A DNA stretch of 64,000 nt from Epiperipatus broadwayi (lineage: Eukaryota > Onychophora > Udeonychophora > Euonychophora > Peripatidae): contig JAQFVV010000229.1 in the NCBI GenBank assembly GCA_028023455.1, positions 556,501 to 620,500 on the forward strand, read 5' to 3'. Below, one piece after another: positions 1 through 56,800 of this stretch (position 1 is the first letter of the stretch; each line of letters starts with the position of its first letter). The notes beneath the pieces were generated by a model. It searched no databases. It was given only the letters and a program-made list of their open reading frames with translations, and was not told the origin of the DNA. The translations under genes and the position numbers were made by a program.

Positions 1-242
1 TTAAATTATCTCCATTTACTTTTATTCCCATAGCCTCCCGTTTCAATCCACAAATAGTTTTGGAAATATGTACTCACACTGTTGTACACTCTTCTCAATG
101 TTAATCGTTTTAATATTATTATATAATCTAATTGTTGCTGTTACATTTTTATAAATATTCTTCAGAATGTGACAATATCCTGGGTCTATATCTTAATGAT
201 CCAGTGCTTTAATCACTGAAGAAATGGTTATAGAATCAAATC
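1..242 (-). mobile_element. RTE-type LINE fragment (reverse-transcriptase region)
   Basis: Aligns by eye with 12320-12600 of the larger RTE copy on the same strand: the segments for LDFADD-upstream, GDSISP, TATIRLHND, DPGYCHIL and SSVMKALD can be followed with many substitutions. It continues off the left edge and fades out near 242. Old and non-coding. Confidence 0.75.
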
Positions 243-1861
243 CATACATCAATTTTTATTATGCAAATCACTACTGCCATTTATCTATAAAGAAGTCATT
301 ATTTTATCTGCTTTACCTTTTGCGGTATTATAAAATCATTTTCTATATTTACTTTTAGTAATGACTTTGATACTGTTTATAAAAACTCTTAAATGATTAA
401 AATAATGGTTTTCTAAATAATTAAACCATATATCTTACAACCTTACTAAAGAATCGTAATATAACCAAAACATTTTTTTGACTTCGTAATCCTTCTCAAA
501 AAAATTTCAATTACCTTACACCTTCTGTTACTGCACGCACATATTCAATTTTTTTTTTTTGAGTCGCCTATAATTCTAATTAAATTCGATCTCATATATT
601 TTTATATCCTCCATCTATTTATATAAATTGTCCATTTTTTAATAATTCTAGAAAAATTGTTCTGGCTTACAAACAAATTAATTACTAAAGTACTTTTTTT
701 TTCAATATCAAGAATACTATAAATCTCAAAACATTAAAGACAATCCTAGATGAAATGATATAAATTGATAATAAGAAATAATAGCTTCAAGCAAAATGAT
801 TATGCAAGACACAAAATTTATCTTAAATTTTCAAAGTATCTATCAACTTCTACTTTCGTTGTGGCAAATTCATAAATACAAGATAATAAAGCAGATAATT
901 CGTAAATAACTCTAATTTATATTGCTTCCATTGAAATTAATGTAACATTAATATAAAGACTATTGATAATACAACCATTTACTAGATCAATAATATAAAG
1001 ACTATTCACAACATAATTAATATTTGCTTAAGTTCAGAAAAAAGAAATGGAAAGTAAAATTTTAAAATAAATACAAAAAAGACCACTGACATTAGTAAGA
1101 AAATTAAAAGACTAAAATTAAGATAATCTGGGTTATAAATTCCACATAACTCTAATAAACAGAGGTCACACAATGAACTGATAATATAAAAAATATACTG
1201 GGTTGATAAGGAATAGAATATAATGAATCAGTATATTATATTAGATCCACAGAGTTTAAAAGTTATAATGATAATGCCAATGGTGTGCAAAATGCTTGTT
1301 TGTTTTTTTGCTTTATCTTTTAAATATTTTAAAATTAGGAAAGATTATGGATTGTAAAACTTTTGTTTTAAGGATGCAATGAAATTACAGTTCCGTGATC
1401 ATTTTATTTTTTAATAAACATTAAAATATAACGGTTTTTGAATACATTGAGCATTAATTTAAAAAATAGTTAGTTAACCCATTTTTAACATTTTGAAAAT
1501 TTTAATATACATATATAATTATGGGTTTTGCTTAATTCATAGAAAGTGTGAATGTTTGTTATTACTAATACAACACAGTCGTTTCAATTGGGTCTTATAT
1601 ACCAGGGATCTGGTTATTAAAAGTAGATATTTCTAGAAATATTAGCAACAGATAATAATCTATTTTTAATTTCCAAAGTTACTAGTAATAGCTATTGAGT
1701 TACCATTACAACACAGAACTAGAGTAGAATAGTAAGTTTCAGAAAATGTCGGTGTTGTCACAATAATGAGAAACAATCTTACCTATATGAACTGAAACCT
1801 GTTTACATTTTTGTCTCTAAAAATTTCATTTCAACATATATATATATATATATAATTTTAG
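243..1861. other. AT-rich intron sequence, nothing recognised
   Basis: No exon of the upstream kinase N-lobe (the family's LDW..K.SL..DI segment) was found on the + strand. Contains T and A runs and a (TA)n tract at 1835-1854 just before the exon a acceptor. Confidence 0.6.
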
Positions 1862-45300
<43,439 letters not shown>

Positions 45301-45377
45301 ATTTATTTCAAGATATTATCTTGCAGTTAGTTTATTATTAATTTTCAAAGTATAAGTAGTACTACTAAAAATATATA

Positions 45378-45383
45378 AATAAA
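45378..45383 (+). promoter_or_regulatory. Candidate poly(A) signal of the guanylate cyclase gene
   Basis: First AATAAA hexamer after the stop codon, 78 bases downstream. In sequence this AT-rich the hexamer is common by chance, so the support is only its position. Confidence 0.35.
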
Positions 45384-46730
45384 ATAAAAATGTGATATTT
45401 TATTAATTACTGTAACATGAATTATTAATTAAAAAGCATTTCAAAAATTGTTCCTTGTTGTTGTTTTTTTTTTTTTTTGCGTGTTTTCTTTTTGTTTGTG
45501 TGAGAGTTAATGTTTTTGGTTTGTTTGTTTCAAAAAAAAAATAAAGACTTAAGTTGAAATAAAGTTTAAATAAATAGAAGCAAGAAATACTAATTTAAAT
45601 ATATATATATGCAATGAAAATTTAATTTAGGCATTTTTAAACTTCAATTTAATATTACTCTTACACAATATTTTTCCAATAATACTTCTTATACTTATTA
45701 TATATCTTCATATAGATTTACTTGTGTTTTTGTTCACAAGTAATTTTTAGTTTCTAGTCACTATAATTTGCTTCCAATGAAACTCTACTCCTTTTTATTG
45801 TGAATATTGTATTTCAAAAATAACGTTACAATTGATTACTAATGGTAAAAAGCTGAAGACTATAAAAATTACTATTTGCAAATAACAATAGTTATCTCTT
45901 ATATTATTATTTATACATTAATGTAAAGCATAGCTATGAATTATAAGGCTGTAGCAAAAAGAAATAGTTGCTGTATATGGATTCTACAAATAAGTTAAAA
46001 ATAAAAGGACTTGTAGCTGATTTTCTGTTAAAATTACAGTTAATATAATATACGCATAGAATAAATTATAAAAGTATCATTAAATATACCAAATATAGTA
46101 ATAAATAAAAATAAAGAAAATGATGTTTAAAACATAAAGAATTTGTTACTAACAAATACGGTTTGTTTAAAGAATAGAATAAATAAAAGCAACATAGAGA
46201 TGTGACTTTGTTGTGTTTGTCTCGTTTATATTAAAAACTGATGAGTTATTGCATAATCTTTAGCTAATTTCAATTTTTGAAACCATTAACTTCTTGAATA
46301 TAATCCACTGTATACAATAGACTCATTTACCTGCTATGCCAATGATATATGTTTAAGATATGAGAAAACTAAACATTTTTGCTGGTTCCAATGTATAATT
46401 AATTCAGTATCCGTGAAATATTCATCAGTAAATTTATATAATTAAACTATTTTTTTTTTCTAGAAAATAAACAAATATGAAAAAATACTCAAACTCCTTT
46501 TAACCAACAATTATAAAGTTCTTCACTATTTCTTTAGAAGAATTGTCAGTAAGGAATGTATTCAACTTTAGCTTATATTAACTTGATTTATAATTTTATG
46601 AAATGAGTATGATCTAGTCAAATAGGTCTTTACTTGATGGTTTGATAAACTTTTTTTATTTATTTAGAAAACTGTGATATTTTTAACCAAGAATTATAAT
46701 CGATTAACTTTGTATTTTAAAGCACTAACT
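45384..46730. other. Downstream of the cyclase gene, AT-rich, nothing recognised
   Basis: T/G-rich runs at 45455-45530. No coding or repeat family was recognised. Confidence 0.45.
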
Positions 46731-47296
46731 GTCACGTGATCACCATTTCTTATGCTTGCTCATAACTGTTATTAAAACAGGCAAAACTCTCCATATAGTA
46801 ATGCCACTCAGTGCAAGCCAGAGTAATGAATGGATGCCATAAGGCTTGTGCATAAAATGCCTATCTAGTGCCTACACATCCAATATCCTCACACTAGTTT
46901 CTAGCTTTGGCTTTTGTCAGTGAGGAGCCCTGGATATATGAGAGCACTGCACCGGTACTGACCTGAGTTTAGACCTATATGACTATATAAGCTAATGAGC
47001 TTGGATTGAAAATATTGTATTTTCAATTTTATTCTCATAGTTTTCTAGTTAAGTAGAGATAAAAGGTGGCTGCTGAAGATTTGCATTAAATCCTAAGATC
47101 TAGGTGAAGTGCTCTCAGATCTAAGGCTCTCACTGATGAAGCCCACAAGCTAAAAACTAGTCTGGGGATATTGGATGAGTAGGCACTAGATAGAGATTTT
47201 ATGCACAAGCTTCCTGACATCCAGTGATTACACTTGTTTGCACTGAGTAGCACTACCATATGGAGAGTTTTGCCTGTTTTAATAACTGTCTAATGG
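46731..47296. mobile_element. Fold-back element, family 2, copy 1 (hammerhead-bearing, PLE-like)
   Basis: The left arm from 46768 (AAAACAGGCAAAACTCTCC) and the right arm ending 47288 (GGAGAGTTTTGCCTGTTTT) are inverted copies for about 190 bases each, meeting through a spacer near 46965-47095. Same family as 59640-60180. Hammerhead traces on both arms are damaged: + strand at 47133-47162 has CTGATGA, stem AGC/GCT, but AAAA for GAAA; the minus-strand copy near 46905 has CTGACAA. TAACTGTC at both ends is a possible 8-bp target duplication. Confidence 0.75.
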
Positions 47297-48279
47297 ACAG
47301 GAAAATAGATGGAGATTAAGATTGAATGCAGATGTAACAGTCTGGACACTATGGTTCAATAGACCATGATTGGCTACCTCAGATGACATGGTCCGTGGTA
47401 TTCTACCAAGCTCAGAAAAAAATGCATCTAACTATGGGTGGAATTGGGGTCTTTGGGTAGGATGCTGATGAAAACTTGATGAAATGCCTAACCAATGATT
47501 GCATGTACTTTTAGTTGACTAGCTCTATACCTATTTATTAATATCATGTACAATTTAGGTTAGTTCATCCACCTCTCACCCCTTTCCCATTTTGTTATGC
47601 CCTAATATTCGAGCCCAGGGAGAATATTACCTTCAACTCCCTTAACAGGTATGATCAGATACACAAAGCAACTTCTGCACCTCTGTATAGGTTACAACTA
47701 TCATTGAAAACACTTAATTTACCATAAAACTATTATATGAAAATGAAATAGGTGTATGCATATTACGATTATTAGTGGACTGTTGAATGCCATGATAACT
47801 CAATAAACCAGAAACTAGAATAATGCAAACTATTTAACATTTCTGAACAATAATAATATGAACTTAGAAATAAAGTATTTAAACAATAATAATAAAAAAA
47901 TAATATATATATATATATATACATGTGTCAAATGTGAATTTCTATCATTCTATCAGTATTAATAATTATTTAGATGCATACCCTTTTACTTTGTGGAAGA
48001 AATCCATTTATGATACTCATTACTAACACAGTCATGAAATATACAAAAAAATAACTATTAATGATTTAAAATGACTGCAATTCTGACTTACTAAATTAAA
48101 CATCTATTGTCTTATTTATAATAATATTGTGATTTACTCCTGCAAAAGCAATCTATTTAATTTAAGTTCCCCCAATATAAGTTTAAATACATATATGATA
48201 GATAAAAGAATTTATACTAGTTGATTACTCATTCACATCAAAATAATGTATAACAGTGGTTAATCAACAATATATAATG
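47297..48279. other. Less AT-rich stretch followed by AT-rich sequence, unidentified
   Basis: 47300-47720 has visibly more G+C than its surroundings and may be an old repeat, but no coding frame or known motif was recognised. (TA)n at 47902-47921. Confidence 0.4.
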
Positions 48280-48352
48280 TAAATGTGGAAGAACAATATT
48301 GTGAAGATTGATGGTATATCAGACAGTATCAAGATTTGTTATTCATATATAT
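48280..48352 (+). mobile_element. Small RTE LINE fragment (endonuclease region)
   Basis: GTGGAAGAACAATATTGTGA and GATGGTATATCAGACAG match the segment of copies B and C coding KWKNNIVEINGVSDR. Confidence 0.7.
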
Positions 48353-51270
48353 TGCTTACAATAACTCTCCTTATATATACTTTAATGCAAAAAAAATTTT
48401 TAAAAATAATTCCTTTATTTTTCCTAAGGTGAATTCTGTAATTTAATCTGTAAAAAAATAGATGGGAATCTTACCTCAATATATACATAGATAACCTGAT
48501 GTTAAGCGGCTAGAAATTTTGATGGGCTAACCTAGATTTTATTTACAATTATAAAAAAAAAATAACTAAGTTAACCATTCCCCCTTCTTTTCTCTGCTAA
48601 CTCTAAAAATGAAATTTTTTACAGCATAAATTGTGAAGTGTTCCATCGGAGTATGAAAATAAAATGCAGATAAAAGAAAAAATCAAATAAAATTTATAAT
48701 ATTAATCCCTTGATCAAGAGGATAGTTAAGTCAAAGTTCATAGAATCATCCTAGTAATAGTAGTTCATGATGTTTAGGCATGGTAATTTCCAATAAGCAG
48801 CTTAGCTCACCAAATCATCTTTTTGGCAAAGGATCAGGCAGCATTGTCTCCTGGCATCATTTAAAATAAATACATTGATCCTTAGCTGTTTCATTTTTAA
48901 ATATTCCTGGGCCTCTGATTCTTTTTAGACATTAAGCATCTTCTTGGGTGTTATAATAAAGTAGAAAAAAATATATGTCTTACGCAAACATGATAAGGAA
49001 GAAAGTGATCACACCATAGCAAATTGCCCTTTACACTTTATTTGACTTAGAATTAATGCTGAGACTCTTCTACTTGTGCCTAACTTATAGCTTAGTTCAG
49101 TGGAGGGTTATAGAAAGTCAATAACATATAGAATATAAATAAATGAAGGAAGAAATACTACAAACCATTAAAAGAAAAGATATGCTTCATTTATTAATCA
49201 ACCAAATGATAGAGGCCAGCAGAGTTTCATTTGTTCAAACTAATAAAATATAATTTCAATTTGATCTCTTTCATCATCTAAATATACCCTATAGTAGCTC
49301 AATATAACTTTAACAAAAAAATATATAATACTAAATAACCCCACTATTTAGCACATTTTAATCTAAATAGCTAAATTAATGTTAATTTGGGAATATGAAA
49401 TCAGATCTCAGGGAATCTGTAATATGGTTTGATTAGATAAATTTTATTATCCAGTAATTTATAATTATAAATAATAATAAAATATAATGGAATGAATTGA
49501 ATAATGTTTTACTGGGCTAGCAATTAGATAATGAAGAAAATATGGTATATTTTAATCTCACATCATTGTCTAAATAATAAACTAACTATGCAACCTTTTT
49601 ATAAGTTTACCAAATGGTAAAGTTGTTCATATAATGTTTGTATCAGGAAAACAATGCTATCAGGTTTCAGTATGTTTATTATCAAATTTACAAAGTAATG
49701 TATTTATGTAGAAATAGATATGTGGAATGTGGAAACTAGAATATGGATGCATATGAGAACAACTCGAGACAAAGTTTTGAATAAATAACAAAGCATTTAT
49801 TTACATTTGAAATCCAACTAGATATAACTAATTCACAATGGGACTGTTTGTCCTAATTTCTAAACTCACAAATAAGTTTGGTAACCTGGGTTTGAAATCA
49901 CTTTTATTACATATTTTGTCATTTATTGATTAGACATTTATGACCATAAGTTAAATAAAATAATGCCCTAATATTCTGACTTCAGAATATATTTAGGCTA
50001 ACAAATTTTTATTAGCAAATAACACTGAGTAAATAAATATCATATTATGGGCTCAAACCTATAAATTGGAGAGATCACACTAGCAATTATAGGAATAAAA
50101 TAAATTATTAACTTTGGCTGACAAGAGAGTAACTTTAAATAGCTCCATAAACTAATTCTTTTAAATATCTATCTTTTTCATACATTCAAAATAAAAATAA
50201 TCATTCTGATGATTTGATGATTTAAAGCATGATAGAATTCAGAATATATATTTCCTGATGTGTAAGTTTAATAATATTATACACGCATGTCTGCAAGATT
50301 ATTTGCATTACACATGTGTGCCACATCTTATGCTATAATTTAAGACAAAATCAATACATTTACATATTGTCAATTTACTTATGATTTATTAAATAAGTGT
50401 TTTACCATGGATAATGTCATAGGCCAGCCAACCAATATAACACTATTTCTACTTTAATATTCAATAAAGAATTTAATCTGACTATTTATCTAACAACCAA
50501 CTAAATTACACATAGCTATGATTCTATGATGACATGAAAAATAAACATTCAAGAAAAATTTAAGCACATGAGGAATAAATAAGTTATTTGGCTAATGAAT
50601 CTAATGACAAATATTGGCTTCCCCACCTAACTTTGAGGTATACTATTGGCATGGAACCCTATCTCACTACCAGAAAAAGGGAAAAAATAACACAACTTCA
50701 TAAAAGATCATTTTATAACACATACATAGGCAATCTAGGAATCTACTTCATTCATGGCAAATACTTAGATATAATAACGGAGAGAGTCCTCAATCCCAAT
50801 AAACATAGAACATATCAAGAATAACTTTTTTTCTCATAGCTATTTAATACCTTTCATTCTATACATTGGAAAATAAATATATATACAGTAGGTCACTAAT
50901 TCCTTCAATTCTTTTAGTATATGACATTATCCAAAATTAACAGAGAAAAAGTTATAAAACTGAATATTTACTAATTATATAAAATATTTGCATAAGACAG
51001 ACACACACATATGAATAAGAGTGAGAAAATAATTTCTAAATTATATAATACACAAACATTATGGTAAAGTAAATGGTAAACTGAAATTAAAAAAAAATTT
51101 TAGTTTATGACAAACTATTAACTATTTTAAACTTTTAAATGGCAATAATTATTATCAGCAATATTTACCATTTCTGACATAATATTTCTTTCATACATTA
51201 TTCTAAGCCAAGTGCTCACTTGGAGACTATATATATATATATATATACCTCTTCAATAAACCCATATAAA

Positions 51271-51354
<84 letters not shown>

Positions 51355-52199
51355 CATAATACATTATATTTAAGTAATAATTATTTACTGAGGTGTATTG
51401 ACACTTGCAATATGCATATTCAAGACATCCTAGATGTCAAGGAAATATCATAAATTAAATAAGCAAATAAATAAATAATAAACTATCTATCTATAGCATA
51501 TTAATAGCAATAACCAAAAAAGGCCATTATCAAAAATGAAATCATGATCTTTTTCTTTATTGCCCTTGGTTGCTGTAGCATCTAGTCTACACCTTCATGA
51601 GACATACAGACTTACATTTCATAGTTATCATAACTATTGATTTTGCAACAAAAAATATTTTACAATGATAAATATATATATACTCTACATAAGCAAAACA
51701 GTTTATGACATATAAAATAAACAAATTTTTTGTAAGTCATAAATCCTTTTTAACAAACAAGTTATATTTTTTTATTTATTTACACCTTTACATATCACCA
51801 TTGTTAATATTTTTACAATGATTCATATAATTCTTTTATCCATTCTTTATTTATCACTACTATTGCCAAACTTCAGAATCATAAAAAAACATATATGCCA
51901 CAAAAGAAGGTGAATAAAAAGAACTAAATAACTGTAACAGCAAAAAAAATGTATCAAAATCAATGAATATTACAAGAAAAAAAGAAGAAAAATCACAACA
52001 TTCTTTTGGCCCAAGCCCAAATAGTATATTGCAATATTTTATGAAATTATCAAATCTAAAATTAAAATACATATATATGCCTCAAAATAATAAAAGATCT
52101 GTTATACTTCACTAATAAATAATTCAAATATTATACAATAGAAAGAATGAATCTCTTTTTCTATATATATAATAATCAAAACTAGTTATAAATTTCATA
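48353..52199. other. No gene recognised; AT-rich with microsatellites
   Basis: 48730-49130 is somewhat richer in G+C and may be an old repeat. (TA)n tracts lie at 51228-51247, 51276-51311 and 51317-51351. A 78-codon open frame at 50588-50824 has a more balanced composition than its neighbours, but no motif, and no partner frame nearby. Confidence 0.4.
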
Positions 52200-52566
52200 A
52201 TGATAGAGATTTTGAATTCTATCTCTCTCAGCATTTATGTAAACAAAAGCTTGTTAGGAGCTATTGGTAAAGCTCCCTCTAGTGATCATAAAATCAAGCT
52301 TAAAGCAAGTTACAAAATTTATAACTTGTTTTGATTATCATAAATGTACCTTTGAAGGTTTTTTCAATGATATATATTGTAGAGGCTTTTACTATATTGT
52401 GAAACTAAACTGATTTTAGACCCATATAGCTATCTAGTTTGTTAAGCTGGAATTGAAGACATTACATATCTGATAAATTTCATGCTTTCAAACTAATAGA
52501 AACATGTTTGATAAGTGCTGACTTTAGAGTTGGTATTTAGATCTAGTTTCTAGTCTCCCAATCCTT

Positions 52567-52605
52567 CACTGACATGAGCCATTAAGCTTGAAACCAGCTG
52601 GTCTG
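52567..52605 (+). ncRNA. Degenerate hammerhead-like motif between the direct repeats
   Basis: CACTGACATGAG, GCC/GCT pairing, TGAAA and the five-pair loop-less ACCAG/CTGGT stem III followed by C. The CUGANGA core is disrupted (CTGACATGA), and the orientation is opposite to the coding remnant. Kept only as a relic call. Confidence 0.35.
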
Positions 52606-52819
52606 GAAGTGGGTGACAACGATAGAGATTTTGGATTCTATCTATCTCGGCATTTATGTAAACAAAAGTTTGTTAGGAGCTATTGCTAAAGCTCCATCTA
52701 GTGATCATATATATATATGTGTGTGTGTGTGTTTGATATCTTTATTCATTATTTAAATTCATTTAAATTTGTTGTTTCATTATTCAGAAATATTTAAATG
52801 TCTTCATAATGCCCACTTC

Positions 52820-53125
52820 TTTAATAGAGAAATGCTAGACTGTTTTTGTTTATAGCAAATCAATTCTTAACTATAAGCCAAGTCTCTTTAAACTTTTGTT
52901 TTCTGTCTTCTCTTTTGGTACGAATAATTTCACCTTTTGTCAGGTCAAATTTATGGTCTTGTTATTGCTCATGATCTATAAATATAAAAAAATGTTCAGA
53001 GTTTTTCGTGGCCATTTTATACAAATATTTGTGCTAAATTCAGACATGTAGTTAGATTGGCCCTTGATTCCCCATAATATGTGGCTTTACAATTAATTAG
53101 ATCACATTTAATTTTATAGATAATC
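52820..53125 (-). pseudogene. Penelope GIY-YIG fragment (family 4), frameshifted
   Basis: From 53122 downward it reads IYKIKCDLINCKATYYGESR, then ANLT, matching the GIY...C..CKA.Y.G.S.R pattern of the complete Penelope (VYQISCKNCKASYIGMSNR). Later pieces such as KTKREDRKQKF lie in other frames, with several stops. Non-functional. Confidence 0.75.
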
Positions 53126-53830
53126 TAGTGGACTGACTCTGTGGGCAGTTTATCTTTAGAAGTTTTGAGTAGATTATTCAAAAATGAGAATCAAAATTTA
53201 TGTTATGATCTTTAGAACATATCCTTTTTAATTTCTAGAGACTTTATTGATATATAAAAGACTTATTCATTTATTATGCTCTCTAGTTTGGGGCTATACC
53301 ATTTTATGTAGGTTTTTATAGAAACTGTTGACAGTGTTAAGAATTTTGTTTTTATAATATCTCAATTTTTTTAAATCTTTAATATATGCATCAGTTTTGC
53401 TGTTCTTGTCTGTTTTGAGTTTGTATAATTTTAAATTTCTATATAGAAATACTTTTAGATGGTTCATTTGTGAGCCATGATTGTAAGAGATCTAGGATAC
53501 ATTGCTCCTCCTATGATTAACAATTTCAATGTCATTTTATAGTTTAAGGCATCAAGTTGTCTCTGAACATCATATTCAGAAATTTAATAACCTGGGAATT
53601 GTCTCTTTTTTTCAATAGTGCAACTTAAAAAAGATATTTCCGTTCTGTAGTGTTTTGTATTTGTTATGGCAATAATATCTTCATTAATCCTTTTCAATAC
53701 ATCCATGATAAAACCTTTTTATGTAAATGGAATTAACATTTTGCAACAGTTCTGAAACGTTATCTATGGACCGTGACCATGGGACTGAGCCATAGAGTTC
53801 AAATTTTAATTTGAAAATGACTCATTAAGA

Positions 53831-56800
53831 GAGGATGTAATAGACAAAATGGCAAAAGCATTAAGATTGTTATGAATACAAGATGTCAAAATATAAATAA
53901 CATTTATACATATATAAATGATAAAGATTTAATATATTATATGTAAATATATATATAATTTCATAGTGTAGTTCATTAATTTATATATATATATATTGTG
54001 CCCTTTTCTATAGGTCAATGATGTTTATAAATGGTCAATTGCTAAAAAAAATTTGAAATTAATATTATATAGTATTTAATATTATAAATTATAAATAAGC
54101 AATAAAAGGTTAATATAGTATATTTAATAATAAGTATTGTGATAGTGGGGATTGCATCTAGTTCTATATTTTTCTAAATTATTTTTCGAAATTTTATATA
54201 ATCATTTTAAATAATATAAGTAGCAAATTTATTAAGACGGATAAAACTAGACTAAACACCGGAAATGTCTACGTGACTGTCTGGAATATTTTATGTATAA
54301 GCACCAGTTTAAATTAATACAAATAATTAAAATATTTAAATAGTATATTATAGAGCTGGATGGAATTATCACACATCATAATAAAAAATAAGTATTATAC
54401 ATCTTTATTGGTTATTGTTTCAAAATTGTTTTAAAAATAGTTAAATTGTAATAGATAATAATTAATTTAAAAATAATAATAGGTTAATATTTAAGTCTAT
54501 TATGTCACAATTTTAAAACTTTAGGAAATGTTTACAAACCAAAGTAGGGAGTGACCAATAAAAAGATAGATTTTGGCAGACAAGAGAAATCATGCCCATT
54601 AATTGTATAAACTAGGAGAACAAAAATGTGTTGACTCCAGAGCAGACGTAAAATTTTAAGCTCTTTAAAATTTCTTTCTTTCTTCAATTATTAGTCAATT
54701 TTATTAGAATTTTTAATAAATATCTTTGAAAAAAAACTAACTAACATTTTAAAATCTTTCGAAGCGAATCTAAGAAAAAAATTTTAAAAAAAGTTCTCAT
54801 GATGATGTTTCACTAACTCCACAGTTACCTGCCAGTGGATTCTATTAAAATATAATCTGAATTTTCAATAAAAAATGGATGGATTCTTAAAACCAAGTTA
54901 TAAATTTTGTAATATTTCGAAAATGTTAACGTTGTTCATTGATATAGTTTGTATAGCGTATTACTATGAAAACTGCTTTATTGCGTGTAAAATTGATGAA
55001 AGGACATTGTGCGCAAAGTTAATGAATATAATAAAAAATATAAATAAATATTATTCGTGTAAGAATAAATGGACAAAAAGATTTTTATGAATTACTTTCT
55101 TTAAGATGACCTGATCAATTACTCTGGAAATAGTTAAAGATCAAAAATGTCATATATAAAATAATAATGAATAAAAGTGAAATTACCAAGGAAATTACTT
55201 GCCTGAAGAAGAAGAAAAAAAAAAAGAAAATAGTTTACAGAGAAATAAATATAAAATATTGGATACATGGAAAAATGCAATTTGGTACCGTAATGATATA
55301 AATATTTGTAGTTCTGATGGAAATAAAGATGCATCAACGCGCCGAGGTAATATTCGCCCGAACATTAAAAACTCCGTGGGATAACTAAATAAATATTTTT
55401 AATAATTTTGAATTAAACCTTGAAACTAAAGATCATCTAAACAGTTAACTAAATGAACTAATTTATTTTAAAACTTTAATAATCAGAAAGGAGAACATTC
55501 GGACAAAGAAGAAATAATAAATATTAGTGGACTAACCAAGATTTACCGCCAGAAACATATGTGATTATGGTTTAAATTATTTTCTTTATTAATCTAAGTT
55601 AAACATTGAGTTTAGATAGAAATAGGGAAACAAATACATTAATTTGCAATATAACATTATATAAAATAATATGTTTTTGATTTTGAATGTTCAAATAAAA
55701 TTGTATATGTGTGGAAATTTTGTATGTTTGCGATGCTCGAGGAGAAAGAAACCCACTACGAACTCTAATAGGAAGGTAAAAGATTATTTTGGTATATTTT
55801 ATGGTTATTAATTATATAATGTATGTTTTATTTATTTAGATCAGCTGTGAATCAAATGAATGTAATGCAAAATTTTATTGTTATAGTTATTGTAAAACGC
55901 ATTTTGAAAAAACAACACTCTAAAACACTATGAGATGTAATTAGATTTTTTAAAAATATGCATACTATACTCATTTTATGTGTGATTAATGTAGTTCAAT
56001 ATAACCGATGGTTATGTCATATTTTCTGTTAATTTTTCCGATTAGAATATTTAAGTGTTATTTAATAAAATGTAGATATCGAACCTACAGTGTAATAAAG
56101 CAAGACAAATTGTTCTTATAGAATAGGGGAATGTTTTTATATTAGTGAATTTTGTTTATTGTTTTAAAAGGTAGTTAGTTTTATCGATGTTGGATACAGT
56201 GAAAATCTTGAGAGATAGTTTGGATAGTGACTTGGTAGTACATGGAGATTCGGAAACCAAGATGATGTATTAAAAAACTAGGATGCTACAGGGAATGGAA
56301 TTATAAGTAGTTTTAAATGGTAATCAGCGTAGTTAACAAAGCCCTACGACCGTTACACATGTTGTTATGGACAGTGTTATTTTTATCTTTCTTGTGAATC
56401 TTATTAGATGTTTGGTAAAGCTGAATAAATAGCTGCCACATCATGCTTATCGTCAGGGTTATCAGACAAGGAATGCCGGCCCTATCCACACTGTTCCATA
56501 CATTTTGAAGTATATATTTTGATAAGTTATTTATCTATCTTCCCAATATCCTATACATCTTTCGCTATCTTTATCTGTATTTCTTGCAACTACATCGTTA
56601 TTTGATAAGTCTATTGAAAAGAAACAATAGATATTTTAGAATGTATGTTATGCAGTTATTTGAAATAAGAATAGTTAGGTATTAACAAAGTGTAGATTAT
56701 GATTATTGAAAGAAAGATGCATATATCCTAAGAAAGGAAGGAGTCAGAGAATTATTTTAATTTTAAGAAATGAACTATAATTTGATAAAAATATATCCAA

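Larger units (their letters stand above)
52200..53830 (-). mobile_element. PLE remnant (family 4) with 90-bp direct repeats
   Basis: Direct repeats 52201-52291 and 52620-52709 (both with GCATTTATGTAAACAAAAG, TTGTTAGGAGCTATTG, AAAGCTCC.TCTAGTGATCAT) look like the tandem terminal repeats of a PLE. Above 52740 the minus strand codes broken Penelope pieces, including the GIY-YIG fragment near 53051-53122. A hammerhead-like segment lies between the repeats at 52567-52605 on the + strand. The upper boundary near 53830 is approximate. Confidence 0.72.

Noticed and set aside
50588-50824. 78-codon open frame with balanced residue composition
   Set aside because: No recognisable domain, no flanking exons and no homologous copy in the window. 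Not enough to call a gene.
54875-55384. Neighbouring small frames that could be exons
   Set aside because: No family motif, and splice sites could not be paired with confidence in this AT-rich sequence.
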